A DNA stretch of 49,612 nt from a bacterium (GCA_025774245.1 JALGWI010000016.1:1-49612); one strand, 5' to 3'. Shown: positions 41,588 to 49,313, numbered from the stretch's first letter. Notes: generated by a model not told the origin, from the sequence alone. Numbers and translations are program-made.

Positions 41588-42256
41588 ATGACGAGGCGCA
41601 CGGCGATCGTCACGAGCGTGGTGTTGCTCGCTCTCGGCCTCCTCTCGTGCACGGGCGGAAGCCCGGAGGAGGAAGGCGGGGAACGCCTGAGCGAAACCGC
41701 CGAGCAGCCACGCGCGGAGCGACCGTCCGCAGAGCGCGCTCAGTCCCCCGTGAACTTCTTCCGGGAGTACGTCACCGTGGAGCCGTCCGAGGGACGGACG
41801 CGCGTCGTCGGCGATTACTACTTCCGGAACGAATCAGGAAGAGCCCTCGACATCGGAATCCACTACCCCTTCCCCGTCGATCGCTTTCATCTGTACCCGT
41901 TCAGGGTCGCGGCGTGGGAGGAGCGCGACGGAGCGTTCCGGCCGATCGGGTTCACGCACACCGCGGACGGCGTCGACTGGAGGATGAGGTTCGACGTCGC
42001 CGAGGAGAGGCTCGTGCGCGTCGAGTACGTGCAGGAGATCAAGCGGAGCCACGCCATTTACATCGTGACGACGACGAAGGAGTGGGGCCGGCCGATCGAG
42101 CTGGCGGAGTTCGAGTTCCGGATCCCGCGGGATCTCGGCGAGGTCGAACTCTCGTTCGTTCCGGACCGCGAGGAGATCAGGGGCGACACCCTCGTCTACT
42201 ACATGGCCCGGACCGAGTTCCTGCCGGACACCGACCTCACGGTGACCTGGGAGTAG
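41588..42256 (+). CDS. lipoprotein of unknown function
   Basis: 222 residues with a lipoprotein signal peptide (LGLLSC, Cys21), then a Glu/Arg/Pro-rich linker of about 30 residues and a beta-rich domain of about 160 residues (VNFFREYVTVEPSEGRTRVV, GYYFRN-type strand, HYPFPVDRFHLYPF). The C-terminal LPDTDLTVTWE resembles the edge of an Ig-like fold. No family is recognised. It follows the barrel gene closely and ends at a bidirectional hairpin. Confidence 0.75.
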   Translation: MTRRTAIVTSVVLLALGLLSCTGGSPEEEGGERLSETAEQPRAERPSAERAQSPVNFFREYVTVEPSEGRTRVVGDYYFRNESGRALDIGIHYPFPVDRFHLYPFRVAAWEERDGAFRPIGFTHTADGVDWRMRFDVAEERLVRVEYVQEIKRSHAIYIVTTTKEWGRPIELAEFEFRIPRDLGEVELSFVPDREEIRGDTLVYYMARTEFLPDTDLTVTWE

Positions 42257-42302
42257 CGCGGCGCCATGGCCGCTGCTCCCCGCCGACCGGCGCACCACGC
42301 GA

Positions 42303-42332
42303 AGGCCCACGGACGGGATCGTCCGTGGGCCT
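42303..42332. terminator. bidirectional hairpin terminator
   Basis: AGGCCCACGGAC-gggatc-GTCCGTGGGCCT, 12 perfect pairs between the convergent lipoprotein gene and the Lys-rich mini-gene, followed on the plus strand by CGCTGTTC. Confidence 0.65.
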
Positions 42333-42357
42333 CGCTGTTCGATGATCGAGCGGCTTC

Positions 42358-42474
42358 TCAGATCAGACCGGTCTTCTTGGTCTGCTGCTTCTCTCGCTTC
42401 TTCTGACGCTTCTCCTTCTTGGAGAGGAGCGGCTTCTTCTTCCCCTGGTGGCCAGGCTTCTCCTTGCGGTACAT
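42358..42474 (-). CDS. 38-residue Lys/Arg-rich microprotein
   Basis: Read from ATG at 42474 with a strong GGGAGGG ribosome binding site (GAGGGAGGGAACC). The product is 38 residues, MYRKEKPGHQGKKKPLLSKK then EKRQKKREKQQTKKTGLI, more than half Lys or Arg, ending in TGA at 42360-42358. It probably binds RNA or DNA, as small basic ribosome-associated proteins do, but no family is assigned. The gene lies 20 bases downstream of the larger lipoprotein gene at 42495 on the same strand. Confidence 0.6.
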   Translation of the reverse strand: MYRKEKPGHQGKKKPLLSKKEKRQKKREKQQTKKTGLI

Positions 42475-42494
42475 GGTTCCCTCCCTCACGTCGC

Positions 42495-43124
42495 TCAGAG
42501 CACCAGATCGGGCTTCGGCCTCCGGACCCCCGTCGGATCTCCGGTGATGTCGAGCTCGTAGACGCGATCTATCAGCATGTTGCCTTCGTCGTCGTAAACG
42601 AGGATCCTCAGCGAATCATAGTGCCCCTCCCCCTCAGCGTACGGGATGAAGGCCCGCACCTCCTGGTCTTTCCGGAAGAGCAGGTGGGTTCCGTCGCGGT
42701 AGTCCGTGGGACCGCTCTCGTCGAACTCCGCGTTCCACGGGTAGCCCCCGCGCACGTCCCCGGTCGCCAGCGTCCTGCTCGCGATCAGGAAGACCCTGCC
42801 TCTGGCGCGCTCGTACCCGCTCTCGGGGTTCTCGAAGACGAGGCGGACGTGGAGCCCCCGCTTCGGTACGAGTCGCCACTCGTAGCTCAGGTCATTGAGG
42901 ACGATCGTGGGGCCGGCGCCTTCTTCGTCGCCGTCTCCCTCGTCGGCCACGCCTCGTGATCTCGCCGCGTCCGAGGTTCCGTCCTCCTCCACCCAGTCGT
43001 CGTACTCCTCGCGCACCTCCGCTTCGGTCTGCGTCGCGTCGTCGCCTTCGGTGCACCCGGCGACCGCGAGCCCGACGGCCAGGAGGAGCGCCAGGAAAAG
43101 CGTTGTCTTGATCATCTCGTTCAC
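42495..43124 (-). CDS. lipoprotein with acidic linker
   Basis: 209 residues, lipoprotein signal peptide with VAGC at residues 21-24, followed by an extremely acidic linker to about residue 72 and a beta-rich domain with LSYEWRLVPKRGLHVRLVFENPESG, SGPTDYRDGTHLLF and ILVYDDEGNMLIDR. The last residues are basic and hydrophobic. The fold may be an Ig-like or FlgD-like sandwich, but no family is recognised. It lies 32 bases downstream of the transglutaminase-like gene and 20 bases upstream of the Lys-rich mini-gene, so the three are probably co-transcribed. Confidence 0.75.
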   Translation of the reverse strand: MNEMIKTTLFLALLLAVGLAVAGCTEGDDATQTEAEVREEYDDWVEEDGTSDAARSRGVADEGDGDEEGAGPTIVLNDLSYEWRLVPKRGLHVRLVFENPESGYERARGRVFLIASRTLATGDVRGGYPWNAEFDESGPTDYRDGTHLLFRKDQEVRAFIPYAEGEGHYDSLRILVYDDEGNMLIDRVYELDITGDPTGVRRPKPDLVL

Positions 43125-43156
43125 CTGTCGGTTTTGAGGTTGCTCTCACCCTTCCG

Positions 43157-44668
43157 TCACGGCGCCGACTGGACGCTCGCGGCACGGAAGGTCTCACCAC
43201 CCACGCTGTATTCGATCACCCGTATCCCGAGTTGGTTGACGACGCCGACGATGCCGAACGCCAACTCGCCCACGACGCCCCCGGCCAGCGAGCTGGCTGT
43301 GAGCTTGATGTGCGTGGCGTCGATGGCGCCTCCGCCCATCGTCGGATCGAGCGCGTGCCAGCCGTCTCCGGTCCAGACCTCGGTCCACATGTGGTAGCCG
43401 AAGATACCGTCGGAGTACACGAGCCCCGCCACGACCCTCGAGGGGATGCCGACCGAGCGCGTCATCGCCGCCATCAGCACGGCGTGCTCGCTGCAGTCAC
43501 CTTCCCTCGTCTCCAGAACCTCCCGCGCGGACGCGAACGCCGTTCCCATGCCCTTCCCCGCGATCGCCCGGTAGACCCAGGCTCCGATCTCGCGGGAGGC
43601 GTCCCAGCTGTCGCCGCCCTCCTTCCCGACCGCGGCGAGCGCAGCGGCCGCCACCCCCGGGCTGTCCGCCGAAAGGACCGGATTCGCCTCGAGGTACTCC
43701 GCCATCCCTCCGCCCTCGATCGGAAACGGCACCGTCGTGCCGGGCTCGGGAGCGACGCTTGCGACCCTGAGGAGGACGCCCAGCTCGGTCCTCTCCTCGA
43801 TCCGCTGCCTCGCGTCCTCGACGACACGATCGGCGATGTCGCCTCGCTCGAGCCAGAGTTCGTAGAGGGCGCTCTCGACGCGGCGCGGATGCCGGAACTC
43901 GACGTTGCTCGGGACGAACGTCGACGTCACGATGTCACCGGCCTCCGCCTCGCGGAGCGCGGTCTCCCTCGTCGTCAGCTCCTGGACGAGGCCGAGCGCC
44001 GGCACCTCCTCACGCCAGATGAGCCCCTGGTCGTCACGCCACTCAAGAACCTCCATGCCGCCGTAGAGATCGAGGGCCACGACGAGCCTGTGGAGCTTCC
44101 TCACCTCACCGAGGATCTCGATCTCCTCGTCGCCCTCCACCCGGACGCGGCAGCGGCCGACGTCCTCGAACTCGGTGTCGAACGAGAAGTACTCGTACTC
44201 GCTGCCGGCCTCGAAGCCTCGATCGACGTGCAGCGCCGTCACCGCGTGCGGGAAGAGAAGTCCGGAACCGATGTCGACGTCGCGGACGATCGAGTCCTCG
44301 CCGATGCTCTTGGTCAACCGCAGGGTCGCTCCGTCCACCGCAGCCGTAATCTCGGTGCTCTCGTTCGACATCCCCATCGTCGAACGGTAGACGACGGGAA
44401 CGCCCGACTCCGTCTCCTCCCACCTCTCCGCCATCTCGATGCGGACGAGATCTCCGAGCCGGCGGACCTCCATGTGCGACGCTGCCTCGGTGACAACGGT
44501 CTCATCGTCGCGAACCTCGACCGTCCGGTGCGCGTGGCCGACGCGCATGGCACCGAGGGTCGACTCGTACCACGAGTCGCTCAGGATCTCCGCGCCTGCC
44601 TGCGACGTCGCGCCGGCAGCCACGAGCACCTCCGCGACGACGACGGCGGCCGCGGACCGCACGCGCAC
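43157..44668 (-). CDS. transglutaminase-like secreted protein
   Basis: About 503 residues. The start is uncertain: GTG at 44668 gives a signal peptide (AAAVVVAEVLVAAGATSQAGA) and lies 62 bases after the upstream gene. The C-terminal third (about 310-480) is a transglutaminase-like cysteine protease-type domain: REGDCSEHAVLMAAMTRSVG contains the Cys, HMWTEVWTGDGWHALDPT the His and Asp. Family members crosslink or hydrolyse proteins or amides; many FCB members of this build are uncharacterised. The N-terminal two thirds is beta-rich. The gene follows the coiled-coil lipoprotein gene. Confidence 0.85.
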   Translation of the reverse strand: MRVRSAAAVVVAEVLVAAGATSQAGAEILSDSWYESTLGAMRVGHAHRTVEVRDDETVVTEAASHMEVRRLGDLVRIEMAERWEETESGVPVVYRSTMGMSNESTEITAAVDGATLRLTKSIGEDSIVRDVDIGSGLLFPHAVTALHVDRGFEAGSEYEYFSFDTEFEDVGRCRVRVEGDEEIEILGEVRKLHRLVVALDLYGGMEVLEWRDDQGLIWREEVPALGLVQELTTRETALREAEAGDIVTSTFVPSNVEFRHPRRVESALYELWLERGDIADRVVEDARQRIEERTELGVLLRVASVAPEPGTTVPFPIEGGGMAEYLEANPVLSADSPGVAAAALAAVGKEGGDSWDASREIGAWVYRAIAGKGMGTAFASAREVLETREGDCSEHAVLMAAMTRSVGIPSRVVAGLVYSDGIFGYHMWTEVWTGDGWHALDPTMGGGAIDATHIKLTASSLAGGVVGELAFGIVGVVNQLGIRVIEYSVGGETFRAASVQSAP

Positions 44669-44730
44669 GGAACTGCCGCGCCGGTTCCCGACGGTGCGCG
44701 ATCGAGTAGGACAGAATGGCGAGACGATCG

Positions 44731-45057
44731 TCAGGGGCTCTCCTGCGTTGTCAGCTCTCGGTACCTCTCCACGAGCGCGGCCCTCTGCGACAGGAGCTGG
44801 TACCTCTCCATCTCGAGGCCCTGGATCCTGCTCCGGAGCTCCGCGCCGTCTTCGATCTGGCGTTCGGCCAGGGCGCCCTTCAGCATCTCCTCGACGTTCG
44901 CGATGTCGGTATCGAGATCGCGGATCTGGCGCTGCATCAGCTCCGGATTGTCGGGGATGTTCCCCCCACTCTCCTGACTGGCGCACCCGGCGAAGAGCAG
45001 CAAGCTCGATGCCACAACGAGCATTACGAGAACGGCACACGTCCGTCGTCTCATCAT
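44731..45057 (-). CDS. small coiled-coil lipoprotein
   Basis: 108 residues with a lipoprotein signal peptide (LLLFAGC, Cys25) and then a helix rich in Glu, Gln and Leu (about 39-102) that scores by eye as a coiled coil (heptads with Leu at MLKGALAERQIEDGAELRSR). It may be a periplasmic spacer or adaptor like those of other envelope complexes. A standard promoter lies about 100 bases upstream; the transglutaminase-like gene follows. Confidence 0.75.
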   Translation of the reverse strand: MMRRRTCAVLVMLVVASSLLLFAGCASQESGGNIPDNPELMQRQIRDLDTDIANVEEMLKGALAERQIEDGAELRSRIQGLEMERYQLLSQRAALVERYRELTTQESP

Positions 45058-45160
45058 CCCTCCCGGTTACCCGGCGCTGCGAAGAGGCGAGTCGTTCATG
45101 AACACACTCGAGATCCCAGCCGAAACACCTCCAACGGGCATGAAACTTGTTAGTGATAGT

Positions 45161-45190
45161 ATTCTAGGGAGCGATGAGAGAGGGTGTCAA
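45161..45190 (-). promoter_or_regulatory. coiled-coil lipoprotein promoter
   Basis: Minus-strand TTGACA (45190-45185), 18-base spacer, TAGAAT (45166-45161), about 100 bases before the ATG of the lipoprotein. Confidence 0.7.
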
Positions 45191-45243
45191 CCCATTTGCT
45201 CGGCCCGGAGAGGCCGCGGATACGCGAGCACGCGGCCCGCTTC

Positions 45244-45272
45244 TTGACACGAGCGATGCCTCATGACACAAT
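45244..45272 (+). promoter_or_regulatory. promoter of the sigma-like regulator
   Basis: TTGACA (45244-45249), 17-base spacer, CACAAT (45267-45272), about 70 bases before the ATG at 45341. It diverges from the minus-strand promoter 54 bases away. Confidence 0.6.
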
Positions 45273-45340
45273 GGAAGCACAGACTCTGAGAACGGCTGTC
45301 GTTGTGAGGCGCGGCAGAAGGAACCCACGGATCACGAATC

Positions 45341-45877
45341 ATGGAGAAGTGGTACGAACTCGAGCCGGAGATCGCGCGTATCGCGGCGAGACTCACTCCC
45401 GATGAGATGCTCCGACAGGATCTCGCGCAGGAGATGAGGATCGATGTCTGGCGGGCTCCCGAGGGGAAGACCAAGGGCTGGTACCTCTCGAGCGCGCGCT
45501 GGCAGGCGGTGAAGTTCATGAGCCGGACGGCGATCGATTGCCCGGACGGCGACATGGGCCGCCAGATGGTCCTCTACGGGGTGCTCGGGGACGTCGATCC
45601 GGAGGTCCTGAGGTACATCCCCACAGAATGGCACGACATCCTGCTCACGACGCCGATCGAGGTCGTGCCGGATGCCTTCGCACTCTCTGTCGAGGTGAAC
45701 GACACCCTGGAGCAGCTCACCCCGCGTCAGCAGCAGATCGTCTACGCGATAGCGCAGGGATTCACGCAAAACGAAGTGGCCGAGGCGCTGGCCATTTCCA
45801 GGCGCACGGTGGCCAACGAACTGGCCAGGATCCGGGCCGCTTTCAAGGACCTCCACGGGGAGCTCCACCCCACGTAG
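45341..45877 (+). CDS. sigma-70 region 4-type regulator
   Basis: 178 residues. The C-terminal about 60 residues form a sigma-70 region 4 or LuxR-type HTH (LTPRQQQIVYAIAQGFTQNEVAEALAISRRTVANELARI). The N-terminal about 110 residues are unlike sigma region 2: they start MEKWYELEPEIARIAARLTP and include DLAQEMRIDVWRAPEGKTKG, similar to the -10 binding part of ECF factors only in one place (QEMRIDVW). It may be a very divergent ECF sigma factor, a phage-type sigma-like protein or a regulator. No anti-sigma gene is adjacent. It is followed by an inverted repeat and a strong terminator. Confidence 0.75.
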   Translation: MEKWYELEPEIARIAARLTPDEMLRQDLAQEMRIDVWRAPEGKTKGWYLSSARWQAVKFMSRTAIDCPDGDMGRQMVLYGVLGDVDPEVLRYIPTEWHDILLTTPIEVVPDAFALSVEVNDTLEQLTPRQQQIVYAIAQGFTQNEVAEALAISRRTVANELARIRAAFKDLHGELHPT

Positions 45878-45896
45878 GCCGGGGAGAGAAAAAGGA

Positions 45897-45936
45897 GATC
45901 CCCCTCAAGAATATGTTGCACAATTCGAGGGGGATC
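45897..45936. repeat. 10-base inverted repeat with AT-rich loop
   Basis: GATCCCCCTC, a 20-base AT-rich loop and GAGGGGGATC, perfectly inverted, between the regulator stop and the terminator. The loop, AAGAATATGTTGCACAATTC, is far more AT-rich than the surroundings. It could be an RNA hairpin, a protein-binding operator or a remnant of an inserted element. Confidence 0.6.
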
Positions 45937-45953
45937 CCGGTATTAACTATATG

Positions 45954-45977
45954 TAGGGGCGAAAGCCCCTCTTTTTG
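45954..45977 (+). terminator. rho-independent terminator
   Basis: AGGGGC-gaaa-GCCCCT with a GNRA tetraloop, followed at once by CTTTTTG. This is the most classical terminator in the window, for the sigma-like regulator transcript. Confidence 0.9.
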
Positions 45978-46049
45978 TTGCCCGGCGGCCCCGAGGGTTC
46001 GCCGGGCCTCTTCGTGCCCTGGAGATGGCTGGGCCGGGCCCCGGCCGGC

Positions 46050-46985
46050 CTAACCGGCGTCGCCCGGGGCGGCGCCGCCGCGCCAGATCTCCGCCAATCC
46101 CGCGCGCTCCTCGTCGCGGAGTTTCGCCGTGCTCGGCCGGTCCTCGTCCTCGGCCAGGAACGGCTCCTCCTCCCTGACGAAGAGCGACACGACCGCGTTC
46201 AGCGCCCGCTCCAGTGACACCCGATCCGAAACGACGATCGGATTCTCACTCTGGTCTCCGGGCAACACGGTGAAGCTGCCGGAGGAGACCGTCACGCGCG
46301 CCAGCGGTCGTCCCCTGAGCGCACAGACGATTGAGTCATCGGCGGTGAGCTGGGAGATGCGGCTGTCGAGCCCGTCGACCCCGGACCGGAAGAGGTCGAG
46401 CAGCATGCGGACGGTGTCCGACTCAACCGTCTCTTCCGTTCTCGTCTCTTCCGGCTTCGTCTCGATCGGCGTCCGCGAGCCGTCGTCCGCGTCGTCGGTC
46501 GGTCGGACGACGACGGTGCCCTCCCGCGTGCCTCCGTCCGGCGTGACGTCTTCGAGGAGCACCTCGCCGGTCCCGTTCACGAGGACGTAGTCCGCACGCA
46601 CGAGTCTGGCGTCGATCCCCTCCATCGCGCCCACGGCCCGCATCACGCCCGACGGGAAGCCCGCCGCGACGAACACGAAGGCCGGGCTCCCGGTGTTCCG
46701 GACGCCCTCCTCCGCGTACGCCTTGAGGAAGAGCCTCTTGTTGCTTTCGAACCAATCCAAATGGTCGAAGATGAGCGTTGGGACCTCTAGTGGCCTCTCC
46801 AGTACGATGTCAACGAACACGGGCCTGCCGTCGCTGTCGGCGATGATCAGATCGATCCCTGTCGGCCCCTGGGCATCGGCGTCGATGAGCCTCGCTCCCT
46901 GGCAGATCTGGTCGGCTCGCTCTCCGAGTAACTTCCGGAGCACCGCCAAATCAGGGAGCGACGAACGTTCGATGCGCGTCTTCAT
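46050..46985 (-). CDS. possible PD-(D/E)XK-type protein of the ParA cluster
   Basis: 311 residues. The N-terminal part (about 1-140) has the pattern of a nuclease-fold core, GIDLIIADSDGRPVFVDIVLE: an Asp (G-I-D) and then F-V-D-I-V, where an E/D-x-K would be expected in active PD-(D/E)XK enzymes but Val replaces Lys. A helix with FDHLDWFESNKRLFLKAYAEE follows. An acidic linker (about 150-180) joins a C-terminal domain (about 185-290) of unknown type. It is the last gene of the three-gene operon with two ParA/MinD-type ATPases, 46 bases from its neighbour. No function is assigned. Confidence 0.75.
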   Translation of the reverse strand: MKTRIERSSLPDLAVLRKLLGERADQICQGARLIDADAQGPTGIDLIIADSDGRPVFVDIVLERPLEVPTLIFDHLDWFESNKRLFLKAYAEEGVRNTGSPAFVFVAAGFPSGVMRAVGAMEGIDARLVRADYVLVNGTGEVLLEDVTPDGGTREGTVVVRPTDDADDGSRTPIETKPEETRTEETVESDTVRMLLDLFRSGVDGLDSRISQLTADDSIVCALRGRPLARVTVSSGSFTVLPGDQSENPIVVSDRVSLERALNAVVSLFVREEEPFLAEDEDRPSTAKLRDEERAGLAEIWRGGAAPGDAG

Positions 46986-47031
46986 GGTCGCCCTCCCCTA
47001 CGCCTCATTGCCCGCGCCGAGTCCGCGGGAC

Positions 47032-47955
47032 TCACTGTCCCACCACGATCTCGAGCGCTCTTGACGACACCTCTCGGAGCTGCAACGCGGCCACCGCATC
47101 CGGGCGCGACCGCACGATAGCCCCCCGCTCTCTCTGCTCGCTTCCCAGGCGCGGCTGAAGCACGACCCCGCCGAGGAAACGTACGTCCAGTGACAACAGA
47201 CGCCGCGCGGCCGTCTCGATCTTCTCGGCCGCCTCACCGGCGTCGCTCAAACTCCGAACCATGTTGAGAACGAGCCCGACCCTCTCGATGCCAAGCCCTG
47301 TCCTGAGGGTCGAGAGGGCGGCGTACGTCTCTTCGAAGCCCGCCCGTCCCGCTCTCGCGACCACCACGTAGAGGCCCACCCGTCCGGCCACTGGCGCGAT
47401 CCACGGCGCCCGGGTGACGGGCAGATCGAAGACCAGGTGGTGCAACGGCACCCGGCCGCCGCCCGAGATGTCCACGTACGCCACGCCCCCGGAGCCAACG
47501 AGGTTCCCGGGACCTCCGCCGCCTGCGGCCCGATCCACGACCACGAGCCCCGAGTCCGACAGCGTGTTCGGCGCCGACCTTCCCTCGCCCGTCACGGGCG
47601 AGAGGTAGTGCCAGGACGGGAGTCCGAGATAGAACCGCGCGTTCGGGAGCTTCGGATCGGCGTCGACGATCCCGACCCGGCCCCGCGACATGAGCGCGTG
47701 GGCCAGGTTGATCGCCACCGTCGATTTGCCGGGCGAGCCGTCGGCGCCCGTGACGACGAAGAGCGTCGTCCGGTGCCAACGTCCCGAGTCTTCGCTGGGA
47801 TCAGTCAGAAGGGGTGTGCCCGTGCCGCCCTCGTGCGAGGACGACGACTCGGGCCCTGCCGTCGGGGCGTGCGGCTGCTCTTCACCCCCGGAGAAGAAGA
47901 GGTGGGAGACATCCGCGAGCGTCTTCGGAGACTTCTTGCCGGTGTCTTCGCTCAT
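47032..47955 (-). CDS. MinD/CpaE-like ATPase with deviant Walker A
   Basis: 307 residues. After a Ser/Gly-rich N-terminal tail (about 1-58), a ParA/MinD fold begins: VTGADGSPGKSTVAINLAHAL (residues 69-88) is a Walker A loop in which the signature Lys (KGGxGKST) is replaced by Asp (D-G-S-P-G-K-S-T). The Walker A' is VGIVDADPKLPNA and the switch II strand is HHLVFDLPVT. Similar deviant loops occur in CpaE and BcsQ proteins, which act in localisation or secretion rather than as DNA partition ATPases. A poorly conserved C-terminus follows. It lies between the PD-(D/E)XK-like gene and the ParA-CBM48 gene. Confidence 0.85.
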   Translation of the reverse strand: MSEDTGKKSPKTLADVSHLFFSGGEEQPHAPTAGPESSSSHEGGTGTPLLTDPSEDSGRWHRTTLFVVTGADGSPGKSTVAINLAHALMSRGRVGIVDADPKLPNARFYLGLPSWHYLSPVTGEGRSAPNTLSDSGLVVVDRAAGGGGPGNLVGSGGVAYVDISGGGRVPLHHLVFDLPVTRAPWIAPVAGRVGLYVVVARAGRAGFEETYAALSTLRTGLGIERVGLVLNMVRSLSDAGEAAEKIETAARRLLSLDVRFLGGVVLQPRLGSEQRERGAIVRSRPDAVAALQLREVSSRALEIVVGQ

Positions 47956-48016
47956 GTTGCATGGTCCGAAGAAGTCAGTGTCTGTAGCTGTTCATGGTCG
48001 AGACCCGCGGCCGCAA

Positions 48017-49138
48017 TCAATCGCGGCGGTAGACCTCGACGATGCAGTCCTCGTTCGGGGCTGCTCTGTTCTCGTTGGCGGGATCCGGAACCCAGATCCC
48101 GTCGATCACGAACTTGTAGAGATGCCTGCCGGGACCGATGTCGACCGTGGTGTGCCAGACACCGTTGTCGCTCCTGGTGAGCCTGACCCCGTCCTCGCGC
48201 TTCCAGTCGTTGAAGGTGCCCACGAGCTCCACGTCGTTGGCCTCGGGAGCGACGAGGGAGAACAGGACGCCCCCCTCGACGAAGTGCGGGCCGGGCTGCG
48301 AGAGGATCCACTCGTCCATGCCCGGCTCGAGCCCCACATCCTGGACCTCCACCACCGGCTCGAACTCGCCGGCGGCAAGGCGCTCCTCGTCGGCGATGAC
48401 TTCCCTCGACAGGTCCTTGTAGTCGCGCGCGCCGCCGCAGCTCTTGGCGTAGTGCGAGATCGACACGCCCCAGTTCGCGGCCTCCCGGAACCGGACCGTG
48501 TGACGGATGACGGTGTCGAACATCTCGCGGCCGAAGCGGGTCTGCGCCTCGCGCAGGAACTCCTTCGCGAACCGCGTCCTCCGGTCGAACATTGTAAGGA
48601 CGACCTTCGTGCGCTTCCGCATCCCCAGTTGATCCCGGACCAGGCCGATGGTCTCCACGATCTTGAGGGCGCCGTGGAGCGAGAAGTACGAGGGCTCGAG
48701 CACCACGAAGGCTTCGTCGCACGCCACGAGCGCGTTGAAGGTGAGGAGCCCCACGCTCGGCGGACAGTCGATGAACACGTAGTCGTAGTCGTCGCTCGCG
48801 GCTGCGATCTTCCGCCTGAGCCGATTCTCGCGATCCGGCTGGCCGGAGAGCTGCTGTTCCACGGCCGAGAGGATCACGCTGGAGGGCGCGACGTCGAGCC
48901 GGTCGGTCACCGTGTGCACCACGTCCCTGATCTGCACGACAGGATCCATGAGCACGTCGTACGTGGATCGTTCGAGCTCGTCCGTGTCGATCCCCAGACC
49001 GATCGAGGCGTGCGACTGCGGATCGCAGTCCAACAGCAGCACCCTCTTGCCCGAATCGGCGATGCAGGAAGCGAGGTTCACTGCGGTCGTGGTCTTCCCG
49101 CAGCCCCCCTTCTGGTTCACCAACGCGATCGTCCGCAT
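48017..49138 (-). CDS. ParA-type ATPase fused to CBM48 glycogen-binding domain
   Basis: 373 residues from the ATG at 49138 (GGAGGGG upstream). Residues 1-235 are a full ParA/Soj ATPase: K10-G-G-C-G-K-T-T Walker A, LLLDCDPQ as A' and IDCPPSVGLLTFNALVAC as Walker B; the RAANWGVSISHYAK segment is ParA-like. Residues about 291-373 form an E-set module like CBM48 or the AMPK beta glycogen-binding domain: VLFSLVAPEANDVELVGTFNDW, GVWHTTVDIGPGRHLYKFVIDG and W-V-P-D-P. ParA ATPases distribute cargo such as DNA, carboxysomes or protein clusters on the nucleoid; a sugar-polymer-binding tail suggests that the cargo may be a glucan granule. This is inference. Confidence 0.92.
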   Translation of the reverse strand: MRTIALVNQKGGCGKTTTAVNLASCIADSGKRVLLLDCDPQSHASIGLGIDTDELERSTYDVLMDPVVQIRDVVHTVTDRLDVAPSSVILSAVEQQLSGQPDRENRLRRKIAAASDDYDYVFIDCPPSVGLLTFNALVACDEAFVVLEPSYFSLHGALKIVETIGLVRDQLGMRKRTKVVLTMFDRRTRFAKEFLREAQTRFGREMFDTVIRHTVRFREAANWGVSISHYAKSCGGARDYKDLSREVIADEERLAAGEFEPVVEVQDVGLEPGMDEWILSQPGPHFVEGGVLFSLVAPEANDVELVGTFNDWKREDGVRLTRSDNGVWHTTVDIGPGRHLYKFVIDGIWVPDPANENRAAPNEDCIVEVYRRD

Positions 49139-49284
49139 GACCCCTCCATGATCTGAGCGGGCGTCCACGCTCCGTGGCGCAGCGCAACGGGACAGACCCG
49201 TGCACGACCCGCGACCGGCAGGGACGGCACTGCCAGACCGGCACGTAACGTATTCTACTGAAAGAGTTTCGGCTCGCTCCGCAA

Positions 49285-49313
49285 ACGCTATCCAATCGTT
49301 CAGACCTTGTCAA
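49285..49313 (-). promoter_or_regulatory. promoter of the ParA-CBM48 operon
   Basis: Minus-strand TTGACA (49313-49308), 17-base spacer, TAGCGT (49290-49285), about 145 bases before the ATG at 49138. Confidence 0.65.

Noticed and set aside
45911-46053. Short open frame starting ATGTTGCACAATTCG after the regulator
   Set aside because: The AAGGAG sequence is about 15 bases from the ATG and sits in the inverted repeat stem, and the frame runs through the terminator; a leader peptide cannot be excluded but is not supported.
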